NCBI RefSeq assembly: GCF_050281185.1
Contig: NZ_JBNNWS010000013.1
Location: 1 to 64,000, forward strand
DNA length: 64,000 nucleotides
Direction of reading: 5' to 3'
Origin: Heyndrickxia sp050281185
Lineage (GTDB): Bacteria > Bacillota > Bacilli > Bacillales > Bacillaceae_C
In this document: one piece after another, positions 6,610-15,453 of the stretch
Numbering within the stretch: the first letter of the stretch is position 1
Layout: each line of letters starts with the position of its first letter
The notes under the pieces: model-generated
What the model was told of the DNA's origin: nothing
Database searches by the model: none
Seen by the model: only the letters and a program-made list of their open reading frames with translations
Translations under genes and position numbers: made by a program

Positions 6610-7896
6610 ATGTCAGCAAAATGGGAAAAACTCGAAGGAAACCAAGGCGTATTAACTGTAGAAGTTGATGTGGAAACTGTAAACACTGCATTGGATGGTG
6701 CCTTCAAAAAAGTCGTGAAACAAGTAAATATTCCAGGATTCCGTAAAGGTAAAATTCCTCGTGGAATGTTCGAACAACGTTTCGGTGTAGAATCATTATA
6801 TCAAGACGCATTAGATATTATTTTACCTGAAGCATATGCACAAGCAATTGATGAAACTGGAATTGAACCTGTGGATCGTCCTGAAATTGATATTGAGCAA
6901 ATGGAAAAAGGTAAAGAACTAATTTTCAAAGCAACTGTTACTGTAAAGCCTGAAGTAAAATTAGGTGACTACAAAGGGTTAGAAGTTGAAAAGCAAGATA
7001 CTGAAGTAACAGATGAAGATGTAGAAAATGAATTAAAAACACTTCAAGAGAAACATGCAGAGCTTGTTCTTAAAGAAGAAGGAACTGCTGAAAACGATGA
7101 TACAGTTGTTATTGACTTCGAAGGATTTGTGGATGGAGAAGCATTTGAAGGCGGAAAAGGAGATAATTACTCTTTAGTTCTAGGTTCTGGAAGCTTCATC
7201 CCTGGTTTTGAAGATCAATTAGTTGGTGTAAAAGCTGGAGAAGAAAAGGATGTAGAAGTTACATTCCCAGAAGAATATCATGCAGCTGAATTAGCAGGTA
7301 AAGCAGCTACATTTAAAGTAACTGTTCATGAAATTAAAACAAAAGAACTTCCTGAATTAGATGATGAGTTCGCAAAAGATGTTGATAGCGAAGTTGAAAC
7401 AATTGCTGAACTTAAAGAAAAAACTAAAAAGAACCTAAAACATTCGAAAGAGCATGAAGCAGAACATGCCGTTCAAGACGCAGTTGTAGAAAAAGCAGCT
7501 GAAAATGCGGAAATCGATATCCCTGAAGCAATGATCAATAATGAAGTTGATCGTATGATGCAAGAATTCGAACAACGCCTTCAAATGCAAGGGATGAATC
7601 TTGAACTTTATTTCCAATTCTCTGGTCAAGACGAACAAGCACTGCGTGATCAAATGAAGGAAGACGCTACAAAGCGTGTTCGTAGTAACCTTACTTTAGA
7701 AGCAATTGCTGAAGCTGAAAAAATTGAAGTTTCAGATGAAGAAGCAGAAGAAGAAATTACAAAAATGACAGAAATGTACAATATGTCTGCTGAAGATATC
7801 AAAAAAGCACTTGGTGGATTAGACACAGTTAAAAAAGACGTGAAAATCCGTAAAGCAGTAGAATTTCTTGTACAAAACAGTAAAACTGTTGCATAA
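6610..7896 (+). CDS. tig: Trigger factor (ribosome-bound chaperone and prolyl isomerase)
   Basis: Binds ribosomal protein L23 at the exit tunnel and shields nascent chains. The 428 residues have the normal three-domain order: N-terminal ribosome-binding domain with signature GFRKGK at 43-48, FKBP-type peptidyl-prolyl isomerase domain about 150-245 (DDTVVIDFEGFVDGEAFEGG start), and a long helical C-terminal chaperone domain. The start ATG 6610 has a GGAGGG site. It has its own promoter and terminator and sits upstream of clpX as in most bacteria, linking folding with degradation. Confidence 0.97.
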   Translation: MSAKWEKLEGNQGVLTVEVDVETVNTALDGAFKKVVKQVNIPGFRKGKIPRGMFEQRFGVESLYQDALDIILPEAYAQAIDETGIEPVDRPEIDIEQMEKGKELIFKATVTVKPEVKLGDYKGLEVEKQDTEVTDEDVENELKTLQEKHAELVLKEEGTAENDDTVVIDFEGFVDGEAFEGGKGDNYSLVLGSGSFIPGFEDQLVGVKAGEEKDVEVTFPEEYHAAELAGKAATFKVTVHEIKTKELPELDDEFAKDVDSEVETIAELKEKTKKNLKHSKEHEAEHAVQDAVVEKAAENAEIDIPEAMINNEVDRMMQEFEQRLQMQGMNLELYFQFSGQDEQALRDQMKEDATKRVRSNLTLEAIAEAEKIEVSDEEAEEEITKMTEMYNMSAEDIKKALGGLDTVKKDVKIRKAVEFLVQNSKTVA

Positions 7897-7901
7897 TATA
7901 T

Positions 7902-7972
7902 AGAAAAGCGAAAAGCACCATGGTCAGCCCCGAAGAGCAAATGTTATTTGCCACGAGGCGTTGGAGCTGGAT
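7902..7972. repeat. Dispersed intergenic repeat with GCGCCT-type ends
   Basis: The block GAAAAGCGAAAAGCACCATGG... to ...CGAGGCGTTGGAGCTGG resembles a repeat I have seen in many Bacillaceae intergenic regions (minus-strand sense begins AGCTCCAACGCCTCG). A shorter relative in the opposite orientation lies at 14705-14733. It sits between the tig stop and its terminator, so it is part of the tig transcript. Confidence 0.55.
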
Positions 7973-8003
7973 CAATAAAAATAAAAAAAGAATAAACAAT
8001 ATA

Positions 8004-8038
8004 AAAACAAGGCGCGACTTTTTCGTGCCTTGTTTTAT
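8004..8038 (+). terminator. Terminator after tig
   Basis: AAAACAAGGCGCG pairs with CGTGCCTTGTTTT around a short T-rich loop. The remaining gap to clpX (8039-8406) is AT-rich leader/promoter space in which I see no gene. Confidence 0.8.
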
Positions 8039-8406
8039 AAAAAATACATACATATTTTTAAGCTTATTTCAAAAAAATGTACATATGAAGAATATAAAAC
8101 TTATTTTCGGGAAACTCTTGAGTAAGTAGGAATTTACCTCTTCAATGGCGAAAATAATAAGAGTAAGGCTTAAAATTTCCTGTCCAATATAGAAATATGA
8201 TACAATCCAATACATAATTAATTTTAAAGAAAACGAATAGCTACTTTTTTGAAAAGTATTAAATAACTGGTTCTGCAAAAAGGTGAACCTCAAAACTTTA
8301 TTATGGTTTTACTGAAGTTAGCTAGACTTTACACAATATATGCTTTTCAAAAAATTGGCAAATTATGAAGTAAGAAAGAAAGTTTTTTAATAAGGGGTGA
8401 ATCTCA

Positions 8407-9675
8407 TTGTTTAAATTCAACGATGAAAAACAACAATTAAAATGTTCGTTTTGTGGTAAAACACAAGATCAGGTCCGAAAATTAGTTGCAGGACCAGGTG
8501 TTTATATATGTGATGAATGTATCGAGCTTTGTACCGAGATCGTTGAAGAAGAACTTGGTACTGAGGAAGAAGTTGAGTTTAAAGATATTCCAAAGCCGCA
8601 AGAAATTAGGGAAATCTTAAGAGAATATGTTATTGGACAGGATCAAGCCAAAAAATCACTTGCTGTTGCAGTATACAATCATTACAAACGAATTAATACA
8701 AACAGCAAGATTGATGATGTTGAGCTGGCAAAAAGTAATATTAGTTTAATTGGACCTACGGGAAGCGGAAAAACCCTACTTGCACAAACTTTAGCAAGAA
8801 TTTTAAATGTTCCTTTTGCCATTGCAGATGCTACTTCTTTAACTGAAGCTGGGTATGTAGGAGAAGATGTTGAAAACATCCTTTTAAAATTAATACAAGC
8901 AGCTGATTATGATGTTGAGAAAGCAGAAAGAGGAATTATTTATATTGATGAAATTGATAAAGTTGCACGTAAATCTGAAAATCCATCGATTACAAGAGAT
9001 GTTTCGGGTGAAGGTGTACAACAAGCCTTGTTAAAAATTTTAGAAGGTACAGTTGCAAGTGTACCACCTCAAGGTGGCCGTAAACATCCACATCAAGAAT
9101 TTATTCAAATCGACACAACCAATATATTATTTATTTGTGGCGGAGCATTTGATGGTATTGAACAAATCATTAAACGCCGTTTAGGCCAAAAAGTTATTGG
9201 TTTTGGAGGCGAGAATAAACAACAAGACATCGATGATAAAAAATTATTATCAAAAGTATTGCCAGAAGACCTTTTGAAATTTGGATTAATCCCTGAATTT
9301 ATAGGGCGTTTACCAATTATTGCAAGCTTAGAGCCGCTTGATGAAGAAGCGCTAATTGAAATTTTAACTAAACCAAAGAATGCTTTAGTTAAGCAATATA
9401 GAAAAATGCTTGAGCTTGATGATGTCGAATTAGAGTTTGAAGAAAGTGCATTAAAAGAAATTGCTCGCCGTGCAATTGAGAGAAAAACTGGAGCACGTGG
9501 ATTACGCTCTATTATTGAAAGTATCATGTTGGACGTAATGTTTGACTTACCGTCGCGAAAAGATATTAAAAAATGTATCGTTACAAAAGAAGCCGTTCTT
9601 AACAACGAACCGCCTAAACTAGTTCTTGAAGATGGAACTATTGTAGAAGGTGACGAACAAACGAAAACAGCTTAA
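8407..9675 (+). CDS. clpX: ATP-dependent Clp protease ATP-binding subunit ClpX
   Basis: AAA+ unfoldase that feeds substrates, including ssrA-tagged proteins, to ClpP. 422 residues: N-terminal zinc-binding domain with Cys13, Cys16, Cys35 and Cys38; Walker A GPTGSGKT at 116-123; pore-loop GYVGEDVE; Walker B with Asp181-Glu182; and a C-terminal sensor-2 domain with GARGLRSI. The start is TTG 8407 after AAGGGGTGA. It is monocistronic, with a terminator following. clpP is not adjacent, as usual in Bacillus. Confidence 0.97.
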   Translation: MFKFNDEKQQLKCSFCGKTQDQVRKLVAGPGVYICDECIELCTEIVEEELGTEEEVEFKDIPKPQEIREILREYVIGQDQAKKSLAVAVYNHYKRINTNSKIDDVELAKSNISLIGPTGSGKTLLAQTLARILNVPFAIADATSLTEAGYVGEDVENILLKLIQAADYDVEKAERGIIYIDEIDKVARKSENPSITRDVSGEGVQQALLKILEGTVASVPPQGGRKHPHQEFIQIDTTNILFICGGAFDGIEQIIKRRLGQKVIGFGGENKQQDIDDKKLLSKVLPEDLLKFGLIPEFIGRLPIIASLEPLDEEALIEILTKPKNALVKQYRKMLELDDVELEFEESALKEIARRAIERKTGARGLRSIIESIMLDVMFDLPSRKDIKKCIVTKEAVLNNEPPKLVLEDGTIVEGDEQTKTA

Positions 9676-9683
9676 TCAAGGAA

Positions 9684-9722
9684 AAAGTCTAGTAGATGCT
9701 TTATTTTACTAGGCTTTTTTAG
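9684..9722 (+). terminator. Terminator after clpX
   Basis: AAAGTCTAGTA / TACTAGGCTTT stem followed by TTTTTAGTTTT. Confidence 0.8.
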
Positions 9723-9754
9723 TTTTGTGCGTAATAAATGCACATAAAAAATTG

Positions 9755-9784
9755 GTTTATTCCCACACCCTCAAGGAAATACTA
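9755..9784 (+). promoter_or_regulatory. Putative sigma-F (forespore) promoter of lonB
   Basis: GTTTA at 9755-9759 (consensus GYATA) and GGAAATACTA at 9775-9784, a full match to the sigma-F -10 pattern GGnnAnAMTR, lie 44 bp upstream of lonB. B. subtilis lonB is a known sigma-F gene, which supports the assignment. Confidence 0.6.
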
Positions 9785-9827
9785 GCTTATATATATTTAT
9801 TCTATAAAGCATCTTGGAGGGAATACG

Positions 9828-11495
9828 ATGAGTTGGACAGGGATAGCATTATTAATTCAATTATTTTTTGGAGTGATTATCGGTTTATATTTCTGGAACT
9901 TGCTTAAAAGCCAAAAAACACAAAAAATATCTATAGATCGGGAATCTCGTAAGGAAATGGAGCAATTACGAAAAATGCGTTCCATTAAGTTAACTGAACC
10001 GTTAGCAGAGAGGGTACGCCCATCCAACTTTGAAGATATAGTTGGGCAAGAAGATGGCATTAAATCATTAAAAGCAGCTCTTTGTGGACCAAATCCGCAA
10101 CATGTAATAGTATATGGTCCTCCAGGCATAGGGAAAACAGCTGCAGCTAGATTAGTACTTGAAGAAGCGAAGAGAAATGCAAAATCTCCTTTTAAACAAG
10201 GAGCAGTTTTTATTGAACTAGATGCAACCACAGCAAGATTTGATGAACGTGGCATTGCTGATCCTCTAATTGGCTCAGTACATGACCCGATATATCAAGG
10301 TGCTGGGGCCATGGGGCAAGCCGGTATTCCACAACCAAAGCAAGGTGCTGTGACAAATGCACATGGTGGTGTTCTATTTATTGATGAAATTGGAGAACTT
10401 CATCCGATTCAAATGAATAAGCTTTTAAAAGTATTAGAGGATCGAAAAGTCTTTCTAGACAGTGCTTATTATAGTGCAGAGAATTCACAAATCCCTTCGC
10501 ATATTCATGATATTTTTCAAAACGGGCTACCTGCAGATTTCCGTTTAATTGGGGCAACTACTAGAACACCAAATGAAATCCCTCCTGCTATCCGTTCAAG
10601 ATGTATGGAGGTGTTTTTTCGGGATTTGGAACAAGATGAAATTGCTAAGGTTGCTAAAAAGGCTGCTGAAAAAGTCAATTTATCAATTTCTGATTCTGGA
10701 TTACATATTCTTGCCTCATATGCCAGGAATGGACGTGAAGCGGTTAATATGGTTCAAATAGCTGCTGGGCTAGCAATCCAAGAGGAACGAAGTTTTATAA
10801 ATGATGCAGAAATTGAATGGATTATTCAATCTAGCCAATTAACACCAAGATTTGAAAAGAAAATTGGAGAAAAATCTACTATAGGCCTTGTGAATGGATT
10901 AGCAGTTACAGGCCCTAATAGTGGAATATTACTTGAAATTGAAGTAACCGTAATTCCTGCGAAAGAAAAGGGAACAATTAATATTACAGGAATTGTAGAG
11001 GAAGAAAGCATTGGCGGTCAGGGGAAATCAATTCGAAGAAAAAGTATGGCCCGAGGTTCTATTGAAAATGTAATTACTGTTTTGAGAACAATGGGTGTGC
11101 CCGCTGACCAATATGACATTCACGTTAATTTTCCTGGTGGCATCCCGATTGATGGACCATCTGCAGGAATTGCTATGGCAACAGGTATTTATTCCGCAAT
11201 ATATAAGATCCCTGTTGACCATTCAGTTGCAATGACTGGTGAAATAAGTATACATGGAAATGTAAAGCCGGTTGGAGGAATCTTTGCAAAAGTAAAGGCT
11301 GCAAAACAAGCAGGTGTCAAAACCGTCATTATTCCAGCTGAAAATATGCAGTCAATTTTAAAGGAAATTGATGATATTACGATTATCCCTATTTACCAAT
11401 TTGAAAAAGCCATTGAATTAGCTTTAATCAATAGATTTGAAGGAGAATCTTCTTTTACTAATACAATTGAGGAAATGGACAAAAAAAGTGTGTGA
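9828..11495 (+). CDS. lonB: ATP-dependent protease LonB (forespore Lon)
   Basis: A 555-residue Lon-family protease lacking the long N-terminal substrate domain of LonA and instead starting with a membrane segment (about 4-23), so it is probably anchored at the membrane facing the cytoplasm. Walker A GPPGIGKT starts at residue 97; FIDEIGEL is Walker B. The proteolytic domain carries the Ser-Lys dyad: Ser445 in GPSAGIA and Lys488. Known in B. subtilis as a forespore-specific protease that acts on sigma factors. ATG 9828 follows TTGGAGGG. A sigma-F-type promoter and separate terminators isolate it from clpX and lonA. Confidence 0.94.
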   Translation: MSWTGIALLIQLFFGVIIGLYFWNLLKSQKTQKISIDRESRKEMEQLRKMRSIKLTEPLAERVRPSNFEDIVGQEDGIKSLKAALCGPNPQHVIVYGPPGIGKTAAARLVLEEAKRNAKSPFKQGAVFIELDATTARFDERGIADPLIGSVHDPIYQGAGAMGQAGIPQPKQGAVTNAHGGVLFIDEIGELHPIQMNKLLKVLEDRKVFLDSAYYSAENSQIPSHIHDIFQNGLPADFRLIGATTRTPNEIPPAIRSRCMEVFFRDLEQDEIAKVAKKAAEKVNLSISDSGLHILASYARNGREAVNMVQIAAGLAIQEERSFINDAEIEWIIQSSQLTPRFEKKIGEKSTIGLVNGLAVTGPNSGILLEIEVTVIPAKEKGTINITGIVEEESIGGQGKSIRRKSMARGSIENVITVLRTMGVPADQYDIHVNFPGGIPIDGPSAGIAMATGIYSAIYKIPVDHSVAMTGEISIHGNVKPVGGIFAKVKAAKQAGVKTVIIPAENMQSILKEIDDITIIPIYQFEKAIELALINRFEGESSFTNTIEEMDKKSV

Positions 11496-11501
11496 AATTT
11501 C

Positions 11502-11540
11502 GAATCGATTTGGTTCACTCCAAATCGATTTTTTTTTAAT
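11502..11540 (+). terminator. Terminator after lonB
   Basis: GAATCGATTTGG / CCAAATCGATTT stem with loop TTCACT and a run of nine or more T. Confidence 0.85.
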
Positions 11541-11773
11541 AATTCCTTTAGAATGTACAATACTAAGGAAGGTTATAAGATTTCATTATTTTAATTTCAT
11601 AACACAATTAAATAGGTGATAGGTTCAATCATCTATGTGTTCTTTAAAATGGACACGGTTATTTAAATACGTTAGAATTGTAAAAAGATTCACCAATAAA
11701 TCCTATTTAAACAGGGGTATATTGGTAACAATAAGTACGAAACGTCAGGGTTTTTATTTGGAGGTGCACGATT

Positions 11774-14098
11774 TTGACAAAGAAAAAAGAATACACCGTT
11801 CCTCTTCTTCCATTACGAGGATTGCTTGTGTACCCAACGATGGTCCTTCATTTAGATGTAGGACGTGAGCATTCAGTCCAAGCGTTAGAATTAGCAATGA
11901 TGAATGATCATCTCATTTTTTTAGCAACACAAAAGGATGATTCTATAAATGAACCAACTGAAGAAGATCTTTATCATATGGGTACATTAACAAGGGTAAA
12001 GCAAATGCTTAAATTACCTAATGGAACCATCCGTGTATTGGTAGAAGGATTATTTCGAGCAGAAATAAAGAAATTTTATGATAACAATAATTATTTTTCA
12101 GTTACACTAAAAACATATGAAGGCAACGACAAAAACGATGTAGAAACAGTGGCATTGATGAGAACCATGCTTGATTATTTTGAGCAATACATAAAGCTTT
12201 CAAAGAAAATTTCTGCAGAAACTTTTGAAACTGTTGCAGATATCGAGGAACCAGGCAGAATGGCAGATATTATTGCTTCTCATTTGCCTCTAAAATTAAC
12301 TCAAAAACAAGAAATATTAGAAACGGTCGAAATAAAAGACCGCTTAAATAAAGTTATTGAAATTATTCATAATGAAAAAGAAGTTTTAAATTTAGAAAAG
12401 AAAATTGGTCAGCGTGTTAAAAAGTCTATGGAACGGACACAGAAAGAATATTATCTGCGTGAACAAATGAAAGCCATTCAAAAAGAACTAGGTGACAAAG
12501 AAGGCAAGACTGGTGAAGTCGCCGAAATTACTGAGAAAATTGAAACCGCAGGAATGCCAGAACACGTTAAGAAAACGGCATTTAAAGAATTAGACCGGTA
12601 CGAAAAAGTGCCATCAAGCTCGGCTGAAAGCTCAGTAATCCGCAACTATCTTGATTGGTTAATCGCACTTCCATGGTCAAAAGCAACAGAGGATGATTTA
12701 AATATTACGAAAGCAGAAAGTATTTTGAATCGAGAGCATTATGGTCTCGAAAAGGTGAAAGAGCGTGTTCTTGAATATTTAGCCGTTCAACAACTAACTC
12801 AAGCGATAAGAGGACCAATTCTTTGCTTAGCTGGACCTCCAGGTGTTGGTAAAACGAGCTTAGCGAAATCGATTGCAGAGTCCTTAGGTAGAAAGTTTGT
12901 AAGAGTATCCCTCGGTGGTGTTCGAGATGAATCAGAAATTCGCGGTCACCGAAGAACATATGTAGGTGCGATGCCCGGTAGAATTATTCAAGGTATGAAA
13001 AAGGCAGGTACCATCAATCCAGTATTTTTATTGGACGAAATTGACAAGATGTCAAATGACTTTCGCGGTGATCCTTCTGCTGCAATGCTGGAAGTATTAG
13101 ATCCTGAACAGAACAATAGTTTCAGTGACCACTATATTGAAGAAATGTATGATCTATCAAAAGTAATGTTTATTACGACCGCAAATGATCTATCTGCTAT
13201 TCCAGGACCATTACGAGATAGAATGGAGATCATCTCGATTCCCGGTTATACTGAACTAGAAAAAATTCATATAGCTAAAGATCACTTGCTACAAAAAGAA
13301 ATGACCGAACACGGCTTAGCGAAAGGACAATTGCAAGTGAGAGACGATGCTTTTCAAAAAATTGTCCGTTACTATACACGCGAGGCCGGGGTAAGAAGTT
13401 TAGAACGTGAAATTGCCTCTATCTGTAGAAAAACAGCTAAAATTATTGTCTCTTCAGAGCGAAAACGAGTGATCGTAACTGAAAAGAATCTTGAAGAGTT
13501 TCTAGGAAAGCTAAGATTTAGATATGGACAAGCAGAAATAGAAGATCAAGTAGGTGTAGCTACAGGGTTAGCCTATACGACAGTAGGGGGAGATACATTA
13601 CTCATTGAAGTTTCTCTTTCTCCAGGAAAAGGTAAATTGGTTTTGACAGGTAAATTAGGAGACGTGATGAAAGAATCAGCTCAAACGGCTTTCAGCTTTG
13701 TTCGTTCTAAAGCAGCCGAATTTAACCTAGAAGAAAACTTTTACGAAAAATATGATATTCACATTCATGTTCCTGAAGGTGCTGTACCAAAGGATGGGCC
13801 ATCTGCAGGAATTACGATTGCAACTGCGTTAACCTCTGCATTAACTGGTATACCAATTCGCAAAGAAGTTGGGATGACAGGAGAAATTACTCTACGTGGA
13901 CGTGTATTGCCGATAGGTGGATTGAAAGAGAAAACATTAAGTGCCCATCGAGCAGGGCTTACAACAATTATATTACCAAAAGACAATGAAAAGGATATTG
14001 ATGACATTCCTGAAAGTTTGAGAAATGATCTTAAATTAATACCTGTTTCACATATGGATGAAGTCTTGAAGGTAGCTTTAGTAGGTGATAAAAAATGA
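11774..14098 (+). CDS. lonA: ATP-dependent protease LonA
   Basis: Cytoplasmic hexameric AAA+ protease for damaged and regulatory proteins. 774 residues in the LonA order: N-terminal substrate-binding domain (about 8-205), AAA+ module with Walker A GPPGVGKT from residue 354 and FLLDEIDKM Walker B, and a C-terminal peptidase with the Ser677-Lys720 dyad in GPSAGIT and GGLKEKTLSAH. The start is TTG 11774 with a strong TTGGAGGTG site. The stop overlaps the engB start by 4 bp, the conserved lonA-engB coupling. The 278-bp upstream gap holds no gene I can support. Confidence 0.96.
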   Translation: MTKKKEYTVPLLPLRGLLVYPTMVLHLDVGREHSVQALELAMMNDHLIFLATQKDDSINEPTEEDLYHMGTLTRVKQMLKLPNGTIRVLVEGLFRAEIKKFYDNNNYFSVTLKTYEGNDKNDVETVALMRTMLDYFEQYIKLSKKISAETFETVADIEEPGRMADIIASHLPLKLTQKQEILETVEIKDRLNKVIEIIHNEKEVLNLEKKIGQRVKKSMERTQKEYYLREQMKAIQKELGDKEGKTGEVAEITEKIETAGMPEHVKKTAFKELDRYEKVPSSSAESSVIRNYLDWLIALPWSKATEDDLNITKAESILNREHYGLEKVKERVLEYLAVQQLTQAIRGPILCLAGPPGVGKTSLAKSIAESLGRKFVRVSLGGVRDESEIRGHRRTYVGAMPGRIIQGMKKAGTINPVFLLDEIDKMSNDFRGDPSAAMLEVLDPEQNNSFSDHYIEEMYDLSKVMFITTANDLSAIPGPLRDRMEIISIPGYTELEKIHIAKDHLLQKEMTEHGLAKGQLQVRDDAFQKIVRYYTREAGVRSLEREIASICRKTAKIIVSSERKRVIVTEKNLEEFLGKLRFRYGQAEIEDQVGVATGLAYTTVGGDTLLIEVSLSPGKGKLVLTGKLGDVMKESAQTAFSFVRSKAAEFNLEENFYEKYDIHIHVPEGAVPKDGPSAGITIATALTSALTGIPIRKEVGMTGEITLRGRVLPIGGLKEKTLSAHRAGLTTIILPKDNEKDIDDIPESLRNDLKLIPVSHMDEVLKVALVGDKK

Positions 14099-14676
14099 AA
14101 GTAAATCAGGCAGAATTAGTTATAAGTGCTGTAAGAAAAGAACAATATCCAGACGAACATTTTCCCGAATTTGCACTGGCGGGTCGTTCAAACGTAGGAA
14201 AATCTTCATTTATTAATAAAATGATCAATCGAAAAGCTTTGGCGAGAACATCGTCAAAGCCAGGAAAAACCCAAACTCTAAATTTTTATAAAATTGAGGA
14301 CTCATTATTTTTTGTAGATGTTCCTGGTTATGGATTTGCTAGAGTTTCAAAAACGGAACGTGAAGCATGGGGGAAAATGATTGAAACATACATCACAACT
14401 AGAGAACAGCTTTGTGCTGTTCTCCTAATTGTTGATTTACGGCATCCTCCAACAAAAGACGATGTATTAATGTATGATTTTCTAAAGCACTATGAAATTC
14501 CTTGTGTTGTCATTGCCACAAAGGCAGATAAAATTCCCAAAGGAAAATGGCAAAAGCATTTAAAAGTTACAAAAGAAACACTCAATTTTGACCCAAACGA
14601 TGATATGATACTTTTCTCCTCCGAAACAGGCGAAGGAAAAGACAAAGTTTGGGGAACTCTAAAAAAATGGATGTAA
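14095..14676 (+). CDS. ysxC: Ribosome biogenesis GTPase YsxC/EngB
   Basis: An essential TRAFAC GTPase of 193 residues required for 50S assembly. The G motifs are in order: G1 GRSNVGKSS near residue 31, G3 DVPGYG and G4 TKADK, with the EngB signature KPGKTQTLNFY as switch I. It overlaps lonA by ATGA, so is translationally coupled. A strong bidirectional terminator follows and the next gene is on the other strand. Confidence 0.95.
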   Translation: MKVNQAELVISAVRKEQYPDEHFPEFALAGRSNVGKSSFINKMINRKALARTSSKPGKTQTLNFYKIEDSLFFVDVPGYGFARVSKTEREAWGKMIETYITTREQLCAVLLIVDLRHPPTKDDVLMYDFLKHYEIPCVVIATKADKIPKGKWQKHLKVTKETLNFDPNDDMILFSSETGEGKDKVWGTLKKWM

Positions 14677-14703
14677 AAAAAGACCCAACTTGGGTCTTTT
14701 TTC
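14675..14703. terminator. Bidirectional terminator between ysxC and the convergent ysxD-like gene
   Basis: Near-perfect palindrome AAAAAAGACCCAA / TTGGGTCTTTTTT, with a T run on both strands. Confidence 0.85.
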
Positions 14704-14704
14704 T

Positions 14705-14733
14705 TGTCTAGCTCCAGCGCCTATCGGCTAGCG
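14705..14733. repeat. Short copy of the GCGCCT-type dispersed repeat
   Basis: TGTCTAGCTCCAGCGCCTAT followed by CGGCTAGCGG resembles the end of a common Bacillaceae intergenic repeat, and matches the inverse of 7902-7972 over AGCTCCA-CGCCT. It sits in the convergent gap. Confidence 0.5.
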
Positions 14734-14745
14734 GATTTCTTGGTA

Positions 14746-15231
14746 TTATTTACGTTTAAAGAATAAAAGATAGAGTCCGATTGCTATTAATAAAAAGGGC
14801 CAAAAATTTAAAATAGAAGCAAACTTAGTATCTAATAATCCCATCCATTTGAACACTTCATTATAGAATAAAAGAATAATAGATATAATTAAAAATAAAA
14901 TTCCATGAAACAAGCCATTTCTTGTTTTTTGGAAACGTAATAAAAAGCCTAATGAAATAATTAAAATAAACACACCAATATGATCAGGCCATATGGAAAG
15001 CTTCCCGGCAATATGAAAATGAAGACCGAAACCGACAAGAATAACACCAGGTAAAATTGCTTCATAATCTTTTCCCCCGTATCCTTGTCCTAAAAAACCA
15101 ATACCGACAAGAATAAGAAGTGTTGGCCATGTATAATAGTCTTTAAACATTTCAATATGATTTTGTTGGAGAAAAAAATACAAACCAAACCCTAGTAAAA
15201 TGATTCCTGGGAAAATTTTTTGACTTTTCAT
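14746..15231 (-). CDS. Membrane protein with LiaF-like transmembrane repeats (YsxD position)
   Basis: 161 residues that are almost entirely hydrophobic, with about six transmembrane segments arranged as repeated short hairpins (KIFPGIILLGFGLYFFLQQ, LPGVILVGFGLHFHI, FWPFLLIAIGLYLLFF). This is the pattern of the LiaI/LiaF-type transmembrane domain. No catalytic residues are seen and the function is unknown. It is encoded opposite its neighbours, between ysxC and hemA, where B. subtilis has ysxD; I infer the same gene but the symbol is not certain. An AGCAGGT-like site precedes ATG 15231. The hemA promoter must share the divergent gap 15232-15453. Confidence 0.8.
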   Translation of the reverse strand: MKSQKIFPGIILLGFGLYFFLQQNHIEMFKDYYTWPTLLILVGIGFLGQGYGGKDYEAILPGVILVGFGLHFHIAGKLSIWPDHIGVFILIISLGFLLRFQKTRNGLFHGILFLIISIILLFYNEVFKWMGLLDTKFASILNFWPFLLIAIGLYLLFFKRK

Positions 15232-15453
15232 AATTAACCTGCTTTCGTTTCATTTACTTGATTCCGTTATGAATTTTTGATACGGTACTAATGGACTTAA
15301 TTAATATATAATTCCTTTAGTAATTACTATAGCATAGGTTTCATTTTCTTTTCACATTTATTAAGTAGAGCAGAAATTGGACATGATATAATATATATAT
15401 AGGAAATTGAAAGTCAGCCTTCTTTCAAAATTTTTTGGGGGTGCAATTTTAAA

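Noticed and set aside
8039..8406. CtsR or CIRCE operator in the clpX upstream region
   Set aside because: No tandem GGTCAAA heptads and no CIRCE inverted repeat are present; clpX is not normally under these regulators.
9105..9605. 166-codon open frame on the minus strand inside clpX
   Set aside because: It is antisense to a fully conserved gene, has no ribosome-binding site, and its composition is the complement of clpX codons.
15232..15453. PerR box upstream of hemA
   Set aside because: B. subtilis hemA is PerR-controlled, so I looked for a TTATAAT-ATTATAA palindrome. Only scattered AT-rich half matches are present, not enough to call a site.
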